Shown here piece after piece: positions 12,453-23,500 of a stretch of 64,000 bases of DNA. Source of the DNA: Patagioenas fasciata (Eukaryota; Chordata; Aves; Columbiformes; Columbidae). Made by a program: the position numbers and the translations under genes. Under the pieces are notes generated by a model. That model worked only from the letters and a program-made list of their open reading frames with translations, was not told where the DNA came from and made no database searches. Each line of letters opens with the position of its first letter. The first letter of the stretch is position 1. The stretch spans positions 5,418,001 through 5,482,000 of the forward strand of contig NC_092526.1 in NCBI RefSeq assembly GCF_037038585.1, read 5' to 3'.

Positions 12453-14162
12453 TACTTCATAGCGAGTGATGTTTAATGGAAATGAAGCTGAGGTGAATGT
12501 TTTATCAAAGGTCAACTTGTATTTGTTCAACAGCCTGTACTTTAAAACCAGGCTTCTGTGGTAATTATCGCCTCATAGCGCTATCTTAAAGCCAGCTACA
12601 TTTTTAGGCAGCAATTTGAGAAACGATTACTTACTGGTAATTGAATTTTTAGTCATAATTGTGACTGTGTACTTCATATTGACACTTTATTTCCTGTAAA
12701 CAGGGAGGTCATTGACTTTTATTATAAATATTATTTAAGTATTTTAATAAGTTTAGGCACACATGTGATCTGCAGTATTGAAAGCAAGATCAATTAATTC
12801 TTCAAAGACTCTTATAAATGCTAATGCTTAAAATGGGCAGCAAATTGCACCTTGTCATTAAAGGGAATTATTCAAGAGGAGCGGTGAGGACTGTTGTTAA
12901 ATAAGTATGGAATAAGACTGAAAAGGAGCAAATCAGAAATAGAGCATCGGATGGTTGAAAACAGGTGTTTTAGTCAAGGTGTTTTTGTGAGAAGGCATGA
13001 AAGGGCAGCACGCCAATTAACAGACTGGGGGAAAAGCATGACCACGTGTCACCTTGCAGACCTTGAGACTTTTGCAGAAGATGCAAGAAGTTGAAAGAAA
13101 ACTATTCTGTAAAGATAGTTCCATGTCCCAGGAATACAAGGACTGCATGGCCACTTGCAGATGTGTGTTTCTTTATACCATGTGACAGTCCTGGCATGTG
13201 GGAAATGTCACTGATTTAAGCAGGAGTTCCTCGCAACTCAGAATTCCCTGGTTTTCCTTCACACATTTTCTCATTTGGCTTCGGCATCTACATATTTTCA
13301 TACTGGAAATGTAAAAGGTTGCTCAAATAAAATGATAATTGATGTGTAAGAGGCATATAGTTGGCTCTGGTGGCTTGAGGAAAGACCCAAAGCGATCTCA
13401 CCTGTACACGCGGTGGAATAATGTTTCAGTGTGACTTTCAGCATGACTTCATCTTGGTTATAAAAGCAACCGATTTCCAAGACAGTGGCCGCGGCCAAAT
13501 TATTTCACCTTAATTCAGCTCTGCCCAGTTCTGTTTTCTACACCGGGATTTATAATTCTGCTCAGTTATGGCCGCATAAATAGGAATTGACTGCGGGAGA
13601 ATTACATAGGTTTTATAGTCAGTAGGTGAATGCAAAATTTGATCCAACTGGATTTTTCCCCTCAGCTGTAAATTATTTGCAATAACAAAGCCACCAGCAA
13701 CCTCCTGGCAGTCCTGCCAGCCCCTGACCCCAGAGGAATCCTTGGGACCTTGACTGGGCTTTTCAGTTCATGGGCAAACCTTATCCCAGGATCTTTCTCC
13801 CACTTCAACAGAAATAATTAAATATTTCAGATTTCTCCTAGGTTGTGAATTATTCTGTCCTTCAGCATCACCTGGTCTTTCTGGCCCTGGAAGTCTCTTG
13901 GCTGTAGCGCTTCAAATAAAAGGTATTGAGGTTCTGTGCTGGGGCATATAACCACGAACTTAAACAGGACTGAGGCTTTGCCCTTGAAATATAAAGGTCT
14001 CGACAGTGAATTTTAGCACCGTACTATCTCTGGAGAAAACCAATATCTGAGGGTGATGTAAAAGTGTTATTACCTTTTGTCTGTTAAAGGGCCTGGTTTT
14101 GAAAAACAACATGTGAACATGTGGCAAACACAAGCCATGTTTGTGTTATGTGTCGATTTCAA

Positions 14163-14239
14163 GTTAATGTTTATGTAAAAAAGTTACAATTTGTCTATGT
14201 AAAGTAAAAGTGACAATATGTTTATGTAAAGTAAAAGTA
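14163..14239 (+). repeat. 27-bp tandem repeat, about 2.8 copies
   Basis: Copies at 14186-14212 and 14213-14239 share ACAATNTGTNTATGTAAAGT plus AAAAGT and differ at three positions. A degenerate partial copy at 14163-14185 (GTTAATGTTTATGTAAAAAA) precedes them. Located about 1 kb upstream of the LRP1B start codon. Confidence 0.75.
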
Positions 14240-14454
14240 ACAACTCAGCCACACAAGGCAGGAAAGAAACACGAAACATGAGCCCCTTGCCTGCTTAGAT
14301 GTACTTGAAGAAGCACCATTAACCCAAGCCAGGTTTGGCAGGGCTGTTTGGGCGCCAACGTTGTGTTTGCAGACACCAGCGCTGTGTTGGTGTCTCACGG
14401 CACCTCCATCCCTGCACACTCATAATGCATGAGGCTTTGGTTTGGTTTTTTTTC

Positions 14455-14797
14455 AATCTTTAATGTTTATAAATATGCAAAGGGCGAGTGTCAGGAGGAT
14501 GGAGCCAGGCTCTTCTTGGTGACAACCAGTGGTAGGACAAGGGGCAATGCGTACAAAATGGAACACAGGAGGTTCCACTTAAATTTGAGAAGAAACTTCT
14601 TCTCAGTGAGGGTGTCAGAGCCTGGCCCAGGCTGCCCAGGGAGGCTGTGGAGTCTCCTTCTCTGCAGACATTCAAACCCGCCTGGGCACGTTCCTGCGTG
14701 ATCTCATCTGGGTGTTCCTGCTCCGGCGAGGGGTTTGGACTGGATGAGCTTTCGAGGTCCCTTCCAACCCCTGACATTCTGCGAATCTGGGATTTTG
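14455..14797 (+). mobile_element. CR1 LINE, 5'-truncated 3' end, same strand as LRP1B
   Basis: Diagnostic CR1 text in order: the end of the ORF2-like region (AATGTTTATAAATATGCAAA, AGGATGGAGCCAGGCTCTTC), GGACAAGGGGCAATG, AACACAGGAGGTTCCACTT, a C-terminal SVRVSEPGPGCPGRLWS-like frame, GCTGCCCAGGGAGGCTGTGG, then GGACTGGATGAGCTTTCGAG and CCCTTCCAACCCC near the 3' end. It is broken by frameshifts and non-functional. The element stops about 420 bp upstream of the LRP1B start codon and about 115 bp before the CpG island. CR1 is a non-LTR retrotransposon abundant in birds; most copies are 5'-truncated like this one. Confidence 0.92.
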
Positions 14798-14867
14798 CTG
14801 ACTCACCCACCGCACCACCCAAGCCTGCATGAGGTTTGCCTTACATTAAAATAAGAATACCTCAAAT

Positions 14868-14910
14868 TTAAAAAAACAGAAAACAAAACAAGACCCAAAA
14901 AACAAACAAG
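14868..14910 (+). repeat. A/C-rich tract between CR1 and CpG island
   Basis: Runs of A broken by C and an occasional G (AAACAAAACA, CCCAAAAAACAAACAAGG), ending where the GC-rich promoter begins. It resembles the A/C-rich tracts elsewhere in the window. Poly(dA)-like tracts beside promoters commonly disfavour nucleosomes; that role here is inference. Confidence 0.6.
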
Positions 14911-14954
14911 GCGGGAGAGGCGCGGAGGACGCGGCCTCGCGCCTGTGGCGGGCC

Positions 14955-14990
14955 GGGGGCGGGGCGGGGCGGGGCGGGGCGGGCGGGGGG
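14955..14990 (+). promoter_or_regulatory. GGGGC tandem array: overlapping GC boxes with G-quadruplex potential
   Basis: Seven successive G runs (5, 4, 4, 4, 4, 3 and 6 Gs) separated by single C bases. Each GGGGCGGGGC overlap is an Sp1/KLF-type GC box. Four or more G runs with one-base loops is a classical G-quadruplex-forming pattern on the + strand, which is the coding strand. The array lies about 225 bp upstream of the start codon, probably at the upstream edge of the core promoter. Confidence 0.75.
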
Positions 14991-15213
14991 CGGAGCGCCG
15001 CTGTGCCGGCCGCCGGCGCCCCGCGCTGCCCGCTCGCTGCGTGAGCCGAGCGCAGCCGCGCTCCTCGTTGAAAAGTGAACGGCGCGGCGGCGGCTCCCGC
15101 AGAGGCTCCGCGCACACGGCGGCGCTGCCGGTCCGCGCCCGCGGCCGGACCCACGAACGAACGAACAGACGGCAGACAGACAAGCAGGCTCCTTCCGCGG
15201 CGCGTTCGCCGCG
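14979..15213 (+). other. probable 5'UTR and start-site region of LRP1B
   Basis: GC-rich leader without ATG. It contains an in-frame TGA at 15076-15078, which rules out an N-terminal extension of the coding exon beyond 46 codons. Near 15151-15185 it has a short CGAA triplication followed by GACA-type repeats. The 5' boundary is a guess from composition; no initiator or capped end can be seen in genomic sequence. Confidence 0.45.
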
Positions 15214-15295
15214 ATGTCCGCGCTCCTCCTGGCCCTGGCGACGCTCTGGGGATTACCGCCCGTCGCGGAGGCGCTGGCAGCGGGAGCCCGCGGAG
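15214..15295 (+). CDS. LRP1B: LRP1B coding exon 1 (signal peptide exon, partial CDS)
   Basis: Encodes 27 residues plus the first base of codon 28. Seen: the chain opens MSALLLALATLWGLPPV, a hydrophobic signal-peptide core, then AEALA before a Gly/Arg-rich stretch, so cleavage is likely around residues 20-23. The ATG is the first one after an in-frame TGA at 15076-15078, and no other ATG occurs between about 14827 and it; the -3 base is G. The exon ends GGAG|GTAAGA, a near-consensus donor in phase 1. Known: human LRP1B begins MSEFLLALLTLSGLLPIA; ungapped comparison gives about 15 identities in 27, and human residue 28 is Asp, which a phase-1 split starting with G allows. LRP1B is a very large single-pass endocytic receptor of the LDL-receptor family, with ligand-binding and EGF/beta-propeller modules encoded far downstream. 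Inference: this is the avian LRP1B first coding exon. Another secreted protein's leader exon is the alternative. Confidence 0.8.
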
Positions 15296-15301
15296 GTAAG
15301 A
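15296..15301 (+). other. 5' splice donor of exon 1
   Basis: The junction GGAG|GTAAGA matches the vertebrate donor consensus at nearly every position. It interrupts codon 28 after its first base (phase 1). It fixes the 3' end of the coding exon, although the frame stays open a little further in a shadow reading. Confidence 0.85.
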
Positions 15302-15528
15302 CGCCGCCGCGGAGCGCGGGGTGTCGGCGCTCGTCCATGCGCGCCGCCCGCTGAACTTTCCACCGGTACCGGCTTCTCCCCGGGAAGTTTTGCGGTGCCT
15401 TACGCACCTCCCTGCTCCTCCGCGCTGCGCGGCCGCGGAGCGCTCCCTGCGAACTTGGCTGCCGGCTGCGTCGCGCTGGGCTGCGGCGCTCGGCGGAACC
15501 AGAACGGGGCGAGCCCCGGAGCGGCGAC

Positions 15529-15594
15529 AAGTCAGTTGGGGTGAGGGATGTGCCCCCCAAGTCAATGGGGATGTGGAGGGGGATGTGCCCCCGC
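15529..15594 (+). repeat. imperfect tandem duplication in the start of intron 1
   Basis: Two adjacent copies of about 30 and 36 bp, each beginning CAAGTCA and ending GGGATGTGCCCCC, lie about 235 bp after the exon 1 donor inside the CpG island. The second copy carries a small internal expansion (GGGGATGTGGAGG). Likely a local slippage or duplication product. Confidence 0.6.
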
Positions 15595-17576
15595 CTGGGT
15601 GATTCGCCCTGAGCGACCTGGCTCTGAATTACCGCTGCGCCCAGGGAATTAACGCGGGCGGTAATTGTGGGGTCCGGTGCCTCGGGTGCGTCCGGCGGAG
15701 CCGGGCGGGAGGGTCTCCGAGCCAGCCCCAGCGATGCGCTGCAGGAACGGCGACCGCCCTCCGCTTTCCCGAGGATTGCAAAAGTTCCTTGGTTTAATTT
15801 TGCTTGAGTTGGCACCCGCTTAATAGCTGAACTTTGCGTTTCGGCGGCGGGGTGGGTGCTGAGCTGGTGCAGCCGGGGAGGCAGCGGGAGCTCAGGACCC
15901 CTCAGCCGGGCTGTGGGAAACCTCACAATTTGCAACTCTTTTCTGCTTAAAAAGTCTCTTACCAAAGAGAGCAGAGGTTTTTCTGCCGGAGTTAGTCTCG
16001 GCGGTTTTTTGTCGTGTTTTTTTGTACGGTTGCCAGACCTCTTTAATTTTCTTGGGGAAATCTTTAAATTGAGTATTTCCTAAAGTACGGACCAAGCTCC
16101 CCTTGTGTTGTGCTCAGGTGCAGGGATGTCAGGGTGCTGCTCTGACTCAGGTTTTTACCGCTATAGAAAACGCTGCTAGTCAGAAAATCGCCTGTCGGCT
16201 CGTCTGTAGCCCTTCAGTTTCAAAACTGCGTGGTCTCATGGATGAGACTGCACTGAATGTTGTTGTATCCAGTCTGCCAGGATTTTGCTAGATTTCAGTC
16301 AAAATGTAACTTTGTAAAGCATCGGATTCTCCTGTCTCCTCTTCATCACGTACCTGCTGCCTACTAAATTGTTTACTAACGGCTTACAACTCATTTGGGT
16401 GAAGGCAGATGCCTCTAGAATTGTCTGGGATACAGATTTCTGCTTCAGTCGAACTACCAAACCCCTCTGGTCCCTTTCCCACGTAGCTGTCAAAATTAGA
16501 GGTGATTCATGCTGCAAAAATGAGAAATAACTACCTATCAGAGAGAAAAGTATTGCTGCAGCATCACAAACTTGCGTGTTTAAAACACTGCATCATAAGG
16601 TACAAGGATATTGCAAAGAAATGAGGGTAGTATTCAATGTAATGGCACCTGAACAGCCAGATGGGAAAGGTTCTTAGAAAAATTTTGCAGTTTTATGAAG
16701 GGTACATATGCTTTTACTTTGATACATGAACATTTGTGGTCGTGGTAGTGCTTGTTTGATGGAAAATATTTCAAGAACTTTCCATGGTATTCACAAAATG
16801 GTCAGATTACATTTCAGCAGCTGTGGCGTGCATCTGATCTTAGGAATAAAAATCAAACTTTCAAACATCTTGTGGAATTGTCTGGAAACTGATTTGTCAC
16901 TCTGTCTCCCTTGATGGAGATAAGCAGATGCCAGTTATTAATGAATATTAATTTCTGGTGTTTAAATTTTGCTTCATTTTCTCTCTGTTTTGTTTTCATA
17001 GTTACCTTGCTCGGATGTAATGTTTCACACACACAAAAATGTGCTGTCAGCTTACATTAAAATCAATCCCATCTTAAAAGGCAACATTCTTGTAAGTCAT
17101 ACCAGCCCAAAAAGTGAGATAAATCAAATTTACTTAGAATCAACTAACTCATCATATCATAATGTCATGTCTTATCAAAACCAAGCCGAGTACAAATTAG
17201 GACTTAAAAAGCATTTTGTTTAAAAAATGTCAAGTGGTCTGAAACTGAAAGGGATTCAGGATGAGGGATCTAGGAGAATTACATTTGCACATCAGATAAA
17301 CTTTATGATACACTGCAGAAATTATTGACCATACCAAGCTGATTTGCCTTTACAGGAGGAAATTCTGAGTCATTGGAGCATGCTAAGCTTAATGTATGTG
17401 AAAAGGCACTGAAATTTGGAATGCACTGAGGCTCACCATTGGTAATAAGAGAATTGGGAAAATGTCATGGGTTGTGTTAATAGCAGTGTTGTGGTAGCCA
17501 TGGTAATATACAATATTAGTAAGGTGCTGGAGGGAGAGTAACACCCTCTGTTAGACCAGTGGATAACATCGGGGGG

Positions 17577-17589
17577 AAAAAAAAAAAAA
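17577..17589 (+). repeat. G6/A13 homopolymer junction
   Basis: GGGGGG followed by thirteen A bases, then CAGGAGGGCTGGGGGGG. A homopurine block in the intron. Confidence 0.75.
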
Positions 17590-20500
17590 CAGGAGGGCTG
17601 GGGGGGAACCCCCCTGAAGTTTGAGTTCTCTCAACCTTTTCACTGGGTTTGAAATTCAGGGAAATTCTTCCAGTCTATCAGGTCTGCTCTCAGCGAGGTT
17701 ACAACTCTTCTAATTCTATGTGTATATATTAAAAATGGGGAGGATAAAATTGTATGGAGATGGTGAGGTGGAGAAGGGAAGTGAGGAGAAGGGGATCCAG
17801 GCAAGAGGGTGGTGGATAAGGGAGGAGTCCTGCAGTTGAGGCTGTGCCATCAAACCCATGAAGAGGTACGATTGCCTTTTCATAGGCATCAGTCTTCTTG
17901 TTCTGAGGATGCTCACAGACCCAGATTCCCCTGCAGTTATCCTGTTGCAGTAAATGAATTTGGGAAACCTGAGGAAAACCTTGCTAACAGCTGGGAAGAC
18001 CACATTTGTTACCTGCTCTCCTTGAAGACGTGCAGGGGAACATCACAGGTCCCATTGTCACCTCTTGAGCGCTTGAGCTGAAGGTGCTCTGCAGCCTCAA
18101 AACTCCACCTTGGCTTCATGCCTAAGCTCCTACACCCTTTTTTTTGTGATACCTGTTTGTTTATTGTGCCTCTGCTGCTGTGTACGTGAATCCACTGTAT
18201 TAATTGGCATGGTTATCTAGAGGTTATCCAAATTACGTGGATGCCACAGATAACAGGAGCTGGATTTGGATAATCTTCACGGATGTGCGATGTTGTCAGT
18301 GAAATGTCTATTAGTGAGCTCACGGCTCGTTATTAATTGACTTGCTGTCTGCGGTGGGGCTGGCGGTGGGTTGTGTTTGGCTTTGGCGGATCCCTCCTGT
18401 CGACAGTGCTGATGTGCCGTCTCACTGTGGACTTTCATGTGTGGTTTTAGTGCTTTCGGGTTTGTTGTTCAAGCCCTGGTGTGATGAAACAGCTTGTCAG
18501 CAAAGTCTTGGAAGAGGTCCTCCTGTGAAGGTAGATTTTATACCTAGTGGGAAGATGCTGTCAGGGAACTTAAAACATGAGCTCCCTGAGTGATGGCATC
18601 TCACGTGTTCAATCTTTTTTTCTTTTTCCTGTAATTCTTAAGCTGTTGTAAAGAAAGACAAATTTTCATGAACATTACTCTTCTCTGGAGTCACAAACAC
18701 TTCAAAACTTCTGTCATTATTCCACTTAGCAGATAATGTATTGTTTTCAGGGTCCTTTGACCATATTCAAGTGAAGGCTGGAAACAAATGACTTTGAAAT
18801 AGAATTCTCAGATTTAAGGTTCAGCTGATGAGAGTTTGGATTACTCACCCTGGTAACAGAAACACAAACCAGGTGAAATAAATCGGTCTCGTTGTGATGA
18901 CTCCTGGTGGCCTTCATTTCCTGGTAAGGCAGCCCAGCAGGTGACAGTCAGGAGGCTTTGCAGCTACCTCGTTATTAGCAGCTTAATGATTTGAAACCAG
19001 GTGTACTTGACCAGACTGAGCTCCAACTTGGCCATTGTTGGAAAGTATTCTCAGAACAAAAGGCAAAGTATTTCTATGATGTGCTACAGAGGTGTCTGTT
19101 CTTGTCCTTTAGTCTGTTATGTCTCAGATAACAAATATTAGTGACTTATATACAAAATAAACGCTTCTAAGGTCACAGTGGCATTGGCATTTATTTGTTT
19201 ATTCCAAAGAACAATATTACTTTAGAACTTAACTATCAATGGAGTGGAAAAAATTACAGAGGAGGGTGGAATTTCGGGCGGTAGTTAGAAGGATCCATGG
19301 TAAGAGGTAAAGACATATTGTGGGAGATGTGCCATTTTGGTGGCTGGTTTTATAGGCAGTCGATGTATGTGTGTCCTCAGTTCAGTGTGTGATCTCATGC
19401 ACAAACCCCTGACACTTCTGGGGACGGAGCAAACTGTGTGTGTTTTGTGATGTGAAAAGACTGTATGTAAACTTATTTTGTAGCAAACCTTTGGCTAATT
19501 TACCATAAAGTTTCTGCTGATACTCCTGCAGATTGAGATAGTTTTCCCCCAAGGACGTGGAGAAAAGCCCTTACTTCTGACAGTGACTCTTTAAAGTGTT
19601 GACTGCCAGTATGTAAATCTGAGCATATGTCATACTGTTAAGGTTCATATGGTCCCCAGTTTTTTTCCATTTGAAGGAAGTTGCAAAACTCACATTGATT
19701 TCTGTGAAACAAGTCTGGAGCTTAGTGCTTGTTCCTCTAGTGCCTTTTTACTGCTCCTTTTATCTGTTGTTTGGAGTTGAAGAAAATAGGTTTCTCTTTA
19801 TCGTATTGACTGTAAAGGATGTATGCAGTTTGAATTTGTGAATTTAGAATTATGGCTATCTGTAGAAATGCTACTAATTCAGATAGTAGAATGTTGTTTT
19901 TGTTGCAGTGGCAGACTTTGAATCCCAGCTTGTTGTTGCTTTTTTCCTAGTTTTTGTATATTAATCTGTTCTTTAATAGTCTCGATCCTTCAAATGCAAT
20001 TAAATTTTTGCTTAGAGAACTCATTTTAATTGCACTTTCCCAAAACATTCTTAATGATGAACAGTGAAGATGAAAATATCACAGCTTGGCTATTTTTATG
20101 CAAGTCATGCAGACTGTCGAGTCTGTATTTAGTGTTAGTTTGGGTGAAGTGTAGACACTGCAGAACTAGATCCTAAATTTGTAAGTGCAATTAGGAACTA
20201 ATTGGATTTTTAAAATATAATTACTCAAATAATGACTCTGCACCTTCTGTCCAACCTACTAGTTTGTTTTCTAATTAAAGTTGGGTGGGGGTTTTTTGCC
20301 CTTAAATTCTATCGAAAAGATCAAAATATTTGTAAATGTAGTTTTATTCCAGCTAACTAGTCAGTTGTTGACCATACTGTGAAGAATTCCTAAGATGTAT
20401 CAAAGCTTCCTAATGCTGGAAAGCGGAATGTTCCTATTTAGATAGTTGGTCAAGTGAAATAGTTGTAAAATCAGCTGTCGAACCAGTGTGTGATCCAAGG

Positions 20501-23500
20501 GCCCGGGATCCTTCTCTTTGTGCATCTGAGGATGCTCCGGGAAGGGCCGTTTCCCGTGGGTACCGGGTGTGTGAGAGCGGGACTGGACATTGGTAATGGA
20601 ATTCCAATAAAACTCAGTCAATACCATTTAATTAGATTTAATGGGAACTGGGAAGAATCGTTAGAGAGACAAACACATAGTGTAACTAGTAATATGTATG
20701 CTATATTATTAATGATTGAATTTGTAAGATCCTTGTAGCAAGAATAAGATCTCTCTGTGTACATGGAAGGTGTTATGTGGGTCTATTATATTTTGTTATC
20801 TACGTCGTTGCTTCCCAAGCAGTATGTAAATATAGATTTGGAATTGGGCTCTAGGGTGTTTAGAAACCCTACCCATCTGAAGATAGAATCACATGCTAGA
20901 AATAAGGTTCGTATGTTTCTTTAGCCATCATGTTTTTATTGACCATTTTGTTGTAAATTTCAATTGTGTACTAATAACAAAACACTGCAATATATAGAGT
21001 GTACCACTGAGTAATTGGGCTTTTTAAAGATGCTGTAATGCCAGGCTGGAAGTGAGGTACACTTTGAGATTTTTATTCCCGTTCAGTTAAAATTCAGTGC
21101 AATTCTCTGAGGTGGAAAAATAGGGATTACAGTATTAAGAGTTCTAGATACAGTGCACTGAATCCTGAAATGCGCTTTCAACAGTCGACGGGTGTTCCTA
21201 AACATCTGTGTACTGCTTGGAGCGGAATGATGTGGCATTCTGGAGGAGCCACGCTGTTGAAACTCTGCTTTCCTTCCGAAATACAATGTATCTATTTCAT
21301 TTTCTTCATAATGTCAATGTATTTTGGACTATCTATTGCCTGGTTGTCAGTAGGACATCCCTTGGTAGTTTTTGCTCATGACACTATTAAGCAACTTGTG
21401 CTTCAAGTGTAATAGGACAAGTGCTGTAAGACAAAAGTTAAGCTTTGAGAATAAGAAGAATATGTGTAATTCCTCAAGGCTTTCACCACAATGGAGCGCT
21501 TTTTTTTTCTTAATAGCAGTTCATAAGCTACAAAACTGTTTTTCCTTGAACGAACAAAGGAAACTTGGAGAATGAGAAGGTGCAGTTTTGGTGTTTTTAG
21601 TGATAAATGTGCAGACAAATGCTGACGCAATGCTTGGCAAGTGCCCTTTTCTTTCATGCAAAGTGTTCTGTCAAGGAGGAGTTCTGTTTTGTTAACACAC
21701 ACACTCCCATAGGAAAAAGATACCCATCTATCTTTTGTATAATGTTTTACAATTTTTATTTACACACCCGCAAACTGGCAAAATACTTTTGTCACTGATT
21801 TCTGACATACAATTCTGATATTGTCAAATAGTTGGTGCTGCTACTTAAAGTATTCTCAGAGGTGTGGTGGAGAGGATGGGTTTCCACCTCTAGGTCACTT
21901 GACATGCAGGTTAGTGTTTTTTCCTCAATCATGGATATTCTAATGAATTTCAAGGCACTGGAAGTATGACTATGTTAGCATTTCTATTACATCCTTGTAT
22001 AATGTGCCTTTTTAGAGAAATGCTGTAGTGTTGTGCAGTCATAAAAATAAAAGCTTAAAGAAGTTGCACTAGTGCAAGAAGATGGTGAAAAATCAGTCGT
22101 TTTCTAGGTGATAAACAAGTTTCTCCCAAACACCTGCCTCTTTTTATTGCATATACTGAGAAGAGAGCAATGTGAGATCATAAATACCTGGATGCTCTTT
22201 TTCTTACGCAAACACACTGATTTACCCAAAGTATATTGGTATTTCTGTCAAACCTTGTGTGCTTATGAAATGAAAGTATGTCATTTACCAATGAGACACT
22301 TCCTTCTCTGGAGAAGAATGGTTTTTGTTTGTTTTACTGTGTCGACAGAATAGATCAGACCTCAGTCTACACCGCTGAAGTCAATGAATTCTTCATTTTG
22401 TCCTTGGTGTTTATAGGATCAGTCTGTATATAAGTGTAAGGGACCTTTGGACCATTTTATTCAAATTTCACTGAAAAGTATTAGAGGACCTTTTATTAAA
22501 TTATATTATCTGTATTGTCCAGTGGCTTTTATGCAAGATGTAGATCTTTCTTGCAGTACTTTGGAATAAAAGTTTGATTCAATTTTGCCTGACTTGTTTA
22601 TATTGACTCCACTTAGATATTTCCAACATCTAATTTTAATATATATGGATCAAAGTCTTAATTGCTTTTCATTTCTCAGTTTGTAATAATTCTCTAGAGG
22701 CTGAGCTGTTAGATAAATTGTTTATTTTTAACAGATGATCAATTGATAATTTCTCATTTTCAAAAATCAATTTGCTAAGATGTGTAGGGTCTACTACTTG
22801 CAAGTCCCTAGGTTAGTTAAACCTTGTTCTTTGTAATGCAGATGAAGCTGCCAGTCTGTTTTCTAGGTGAAGCATTGTATTTTTCATTGTGGAAAATTTG
22901 GCTTTCTTTTGGTGGCTTTTGGTGATCTGGAAGGAAAGTAAAGGTGATACCTTCTCATGCAGCACATTGGATCCCTGTGCATCTCTGCATTCCTATCCAG
23001 GGATGAGCTCACTTGACTTTCTTTTGAGATGGATCTTAAAAGAAGTGTTTTCCCCAGCTGTATTTGGTAAAGAATAACTAGGGCTGGGTCCAGCCTGTGT
23101 GTTTTACAGTACTGATGATACTCATTTACCACCTGGAGGGAAACTGGCTTCACTTCCAAGTTCATCAGAAACACTTGGTTTACAATATGCTTATTTCGTG
23201 TAACTCTATTGAAGTTGTTTTTTGCGGGGTGTTTGCAGGTAGCAGGAGTTAAGGACTGGAAGCAAGGGAAGAAGGCTGCAAAACTAAATTAATTCTTCTT
23301 GGGTCCCACGTTCTAAGCCAAGTGGTTTATTCTTCTATTCAGATTACAGAAGGAACAGGGAACAGTTTCTTCATAGTGTCTTGTTATCGTAGTTTTAGGC
23401 AAGACACTCGAGGCTGCAATATTAAATCATATACAAGGGAGATGAAGCAAGTCGAGACTACGAAAGTGTGAAAACTAAAGCACTGTCCTGTGCATACAGC

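Larger units (their letters stand above)
11581..14454. other. 5' flank proximal part: no gene, possible conserved non-coding sequence
   Basis: AT-rich unique sequence. At 12480-12760 it has homeodomain-type TAAT words, a perfect FOX core TGTAAACA at 12695-12702 and GGTCA-type half sites, a texture often seen in conserved enhancers; conservation cannot be judged here. The 27-bp tandem repeat is near its right end. No coding frame above 66 codons. Confidence 0.5.
14911..15760 (+). promoter_or_regulatory. LRP1B: CpG island with LRP1B promoter and 5'UTR
   Basis: About 850 bp of very GC-rich, CpG-dense DNA, sharply bounded on the left by an A-rich tract and fading on the right into AT-rich intron. 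It contains multiple GC boxes (GGGGCGGGGC) and no obvious TATA box at a useful spacing, the usual layout of a dispersed CpG-island promoter. The transcription start probably lies between about 14990 and 15150. The region from about 14945 to the start codon contains no ATG, so the 5'UTR would have no upstream AUG. The rest of the island covers exon 1 and the first 460 bp of intron 1. The exact start site cannot be read from sequence. Confidence 0.8.

Noticed and set aside
15075..15299. Upstream or overlapping frame in the 5'UTR starting at GTG
   Set aside because: It starts at a GTG, not an ATG, and lies in a different frame from the coding exon. The leader contains no ATG before 15214.
14868..15965. 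365-codon open frame on the minus strand across the promoter, overlapping a 239-codon minus frame and a 199-codon plus frame
   Set aside because: Several frames on both strands are open together because the CpG island has few AT-rich stop codons. The translations are Arg/Pro/Ala-rich with no domain. An antisense promoter transcript is possible, but a protein is not supported.
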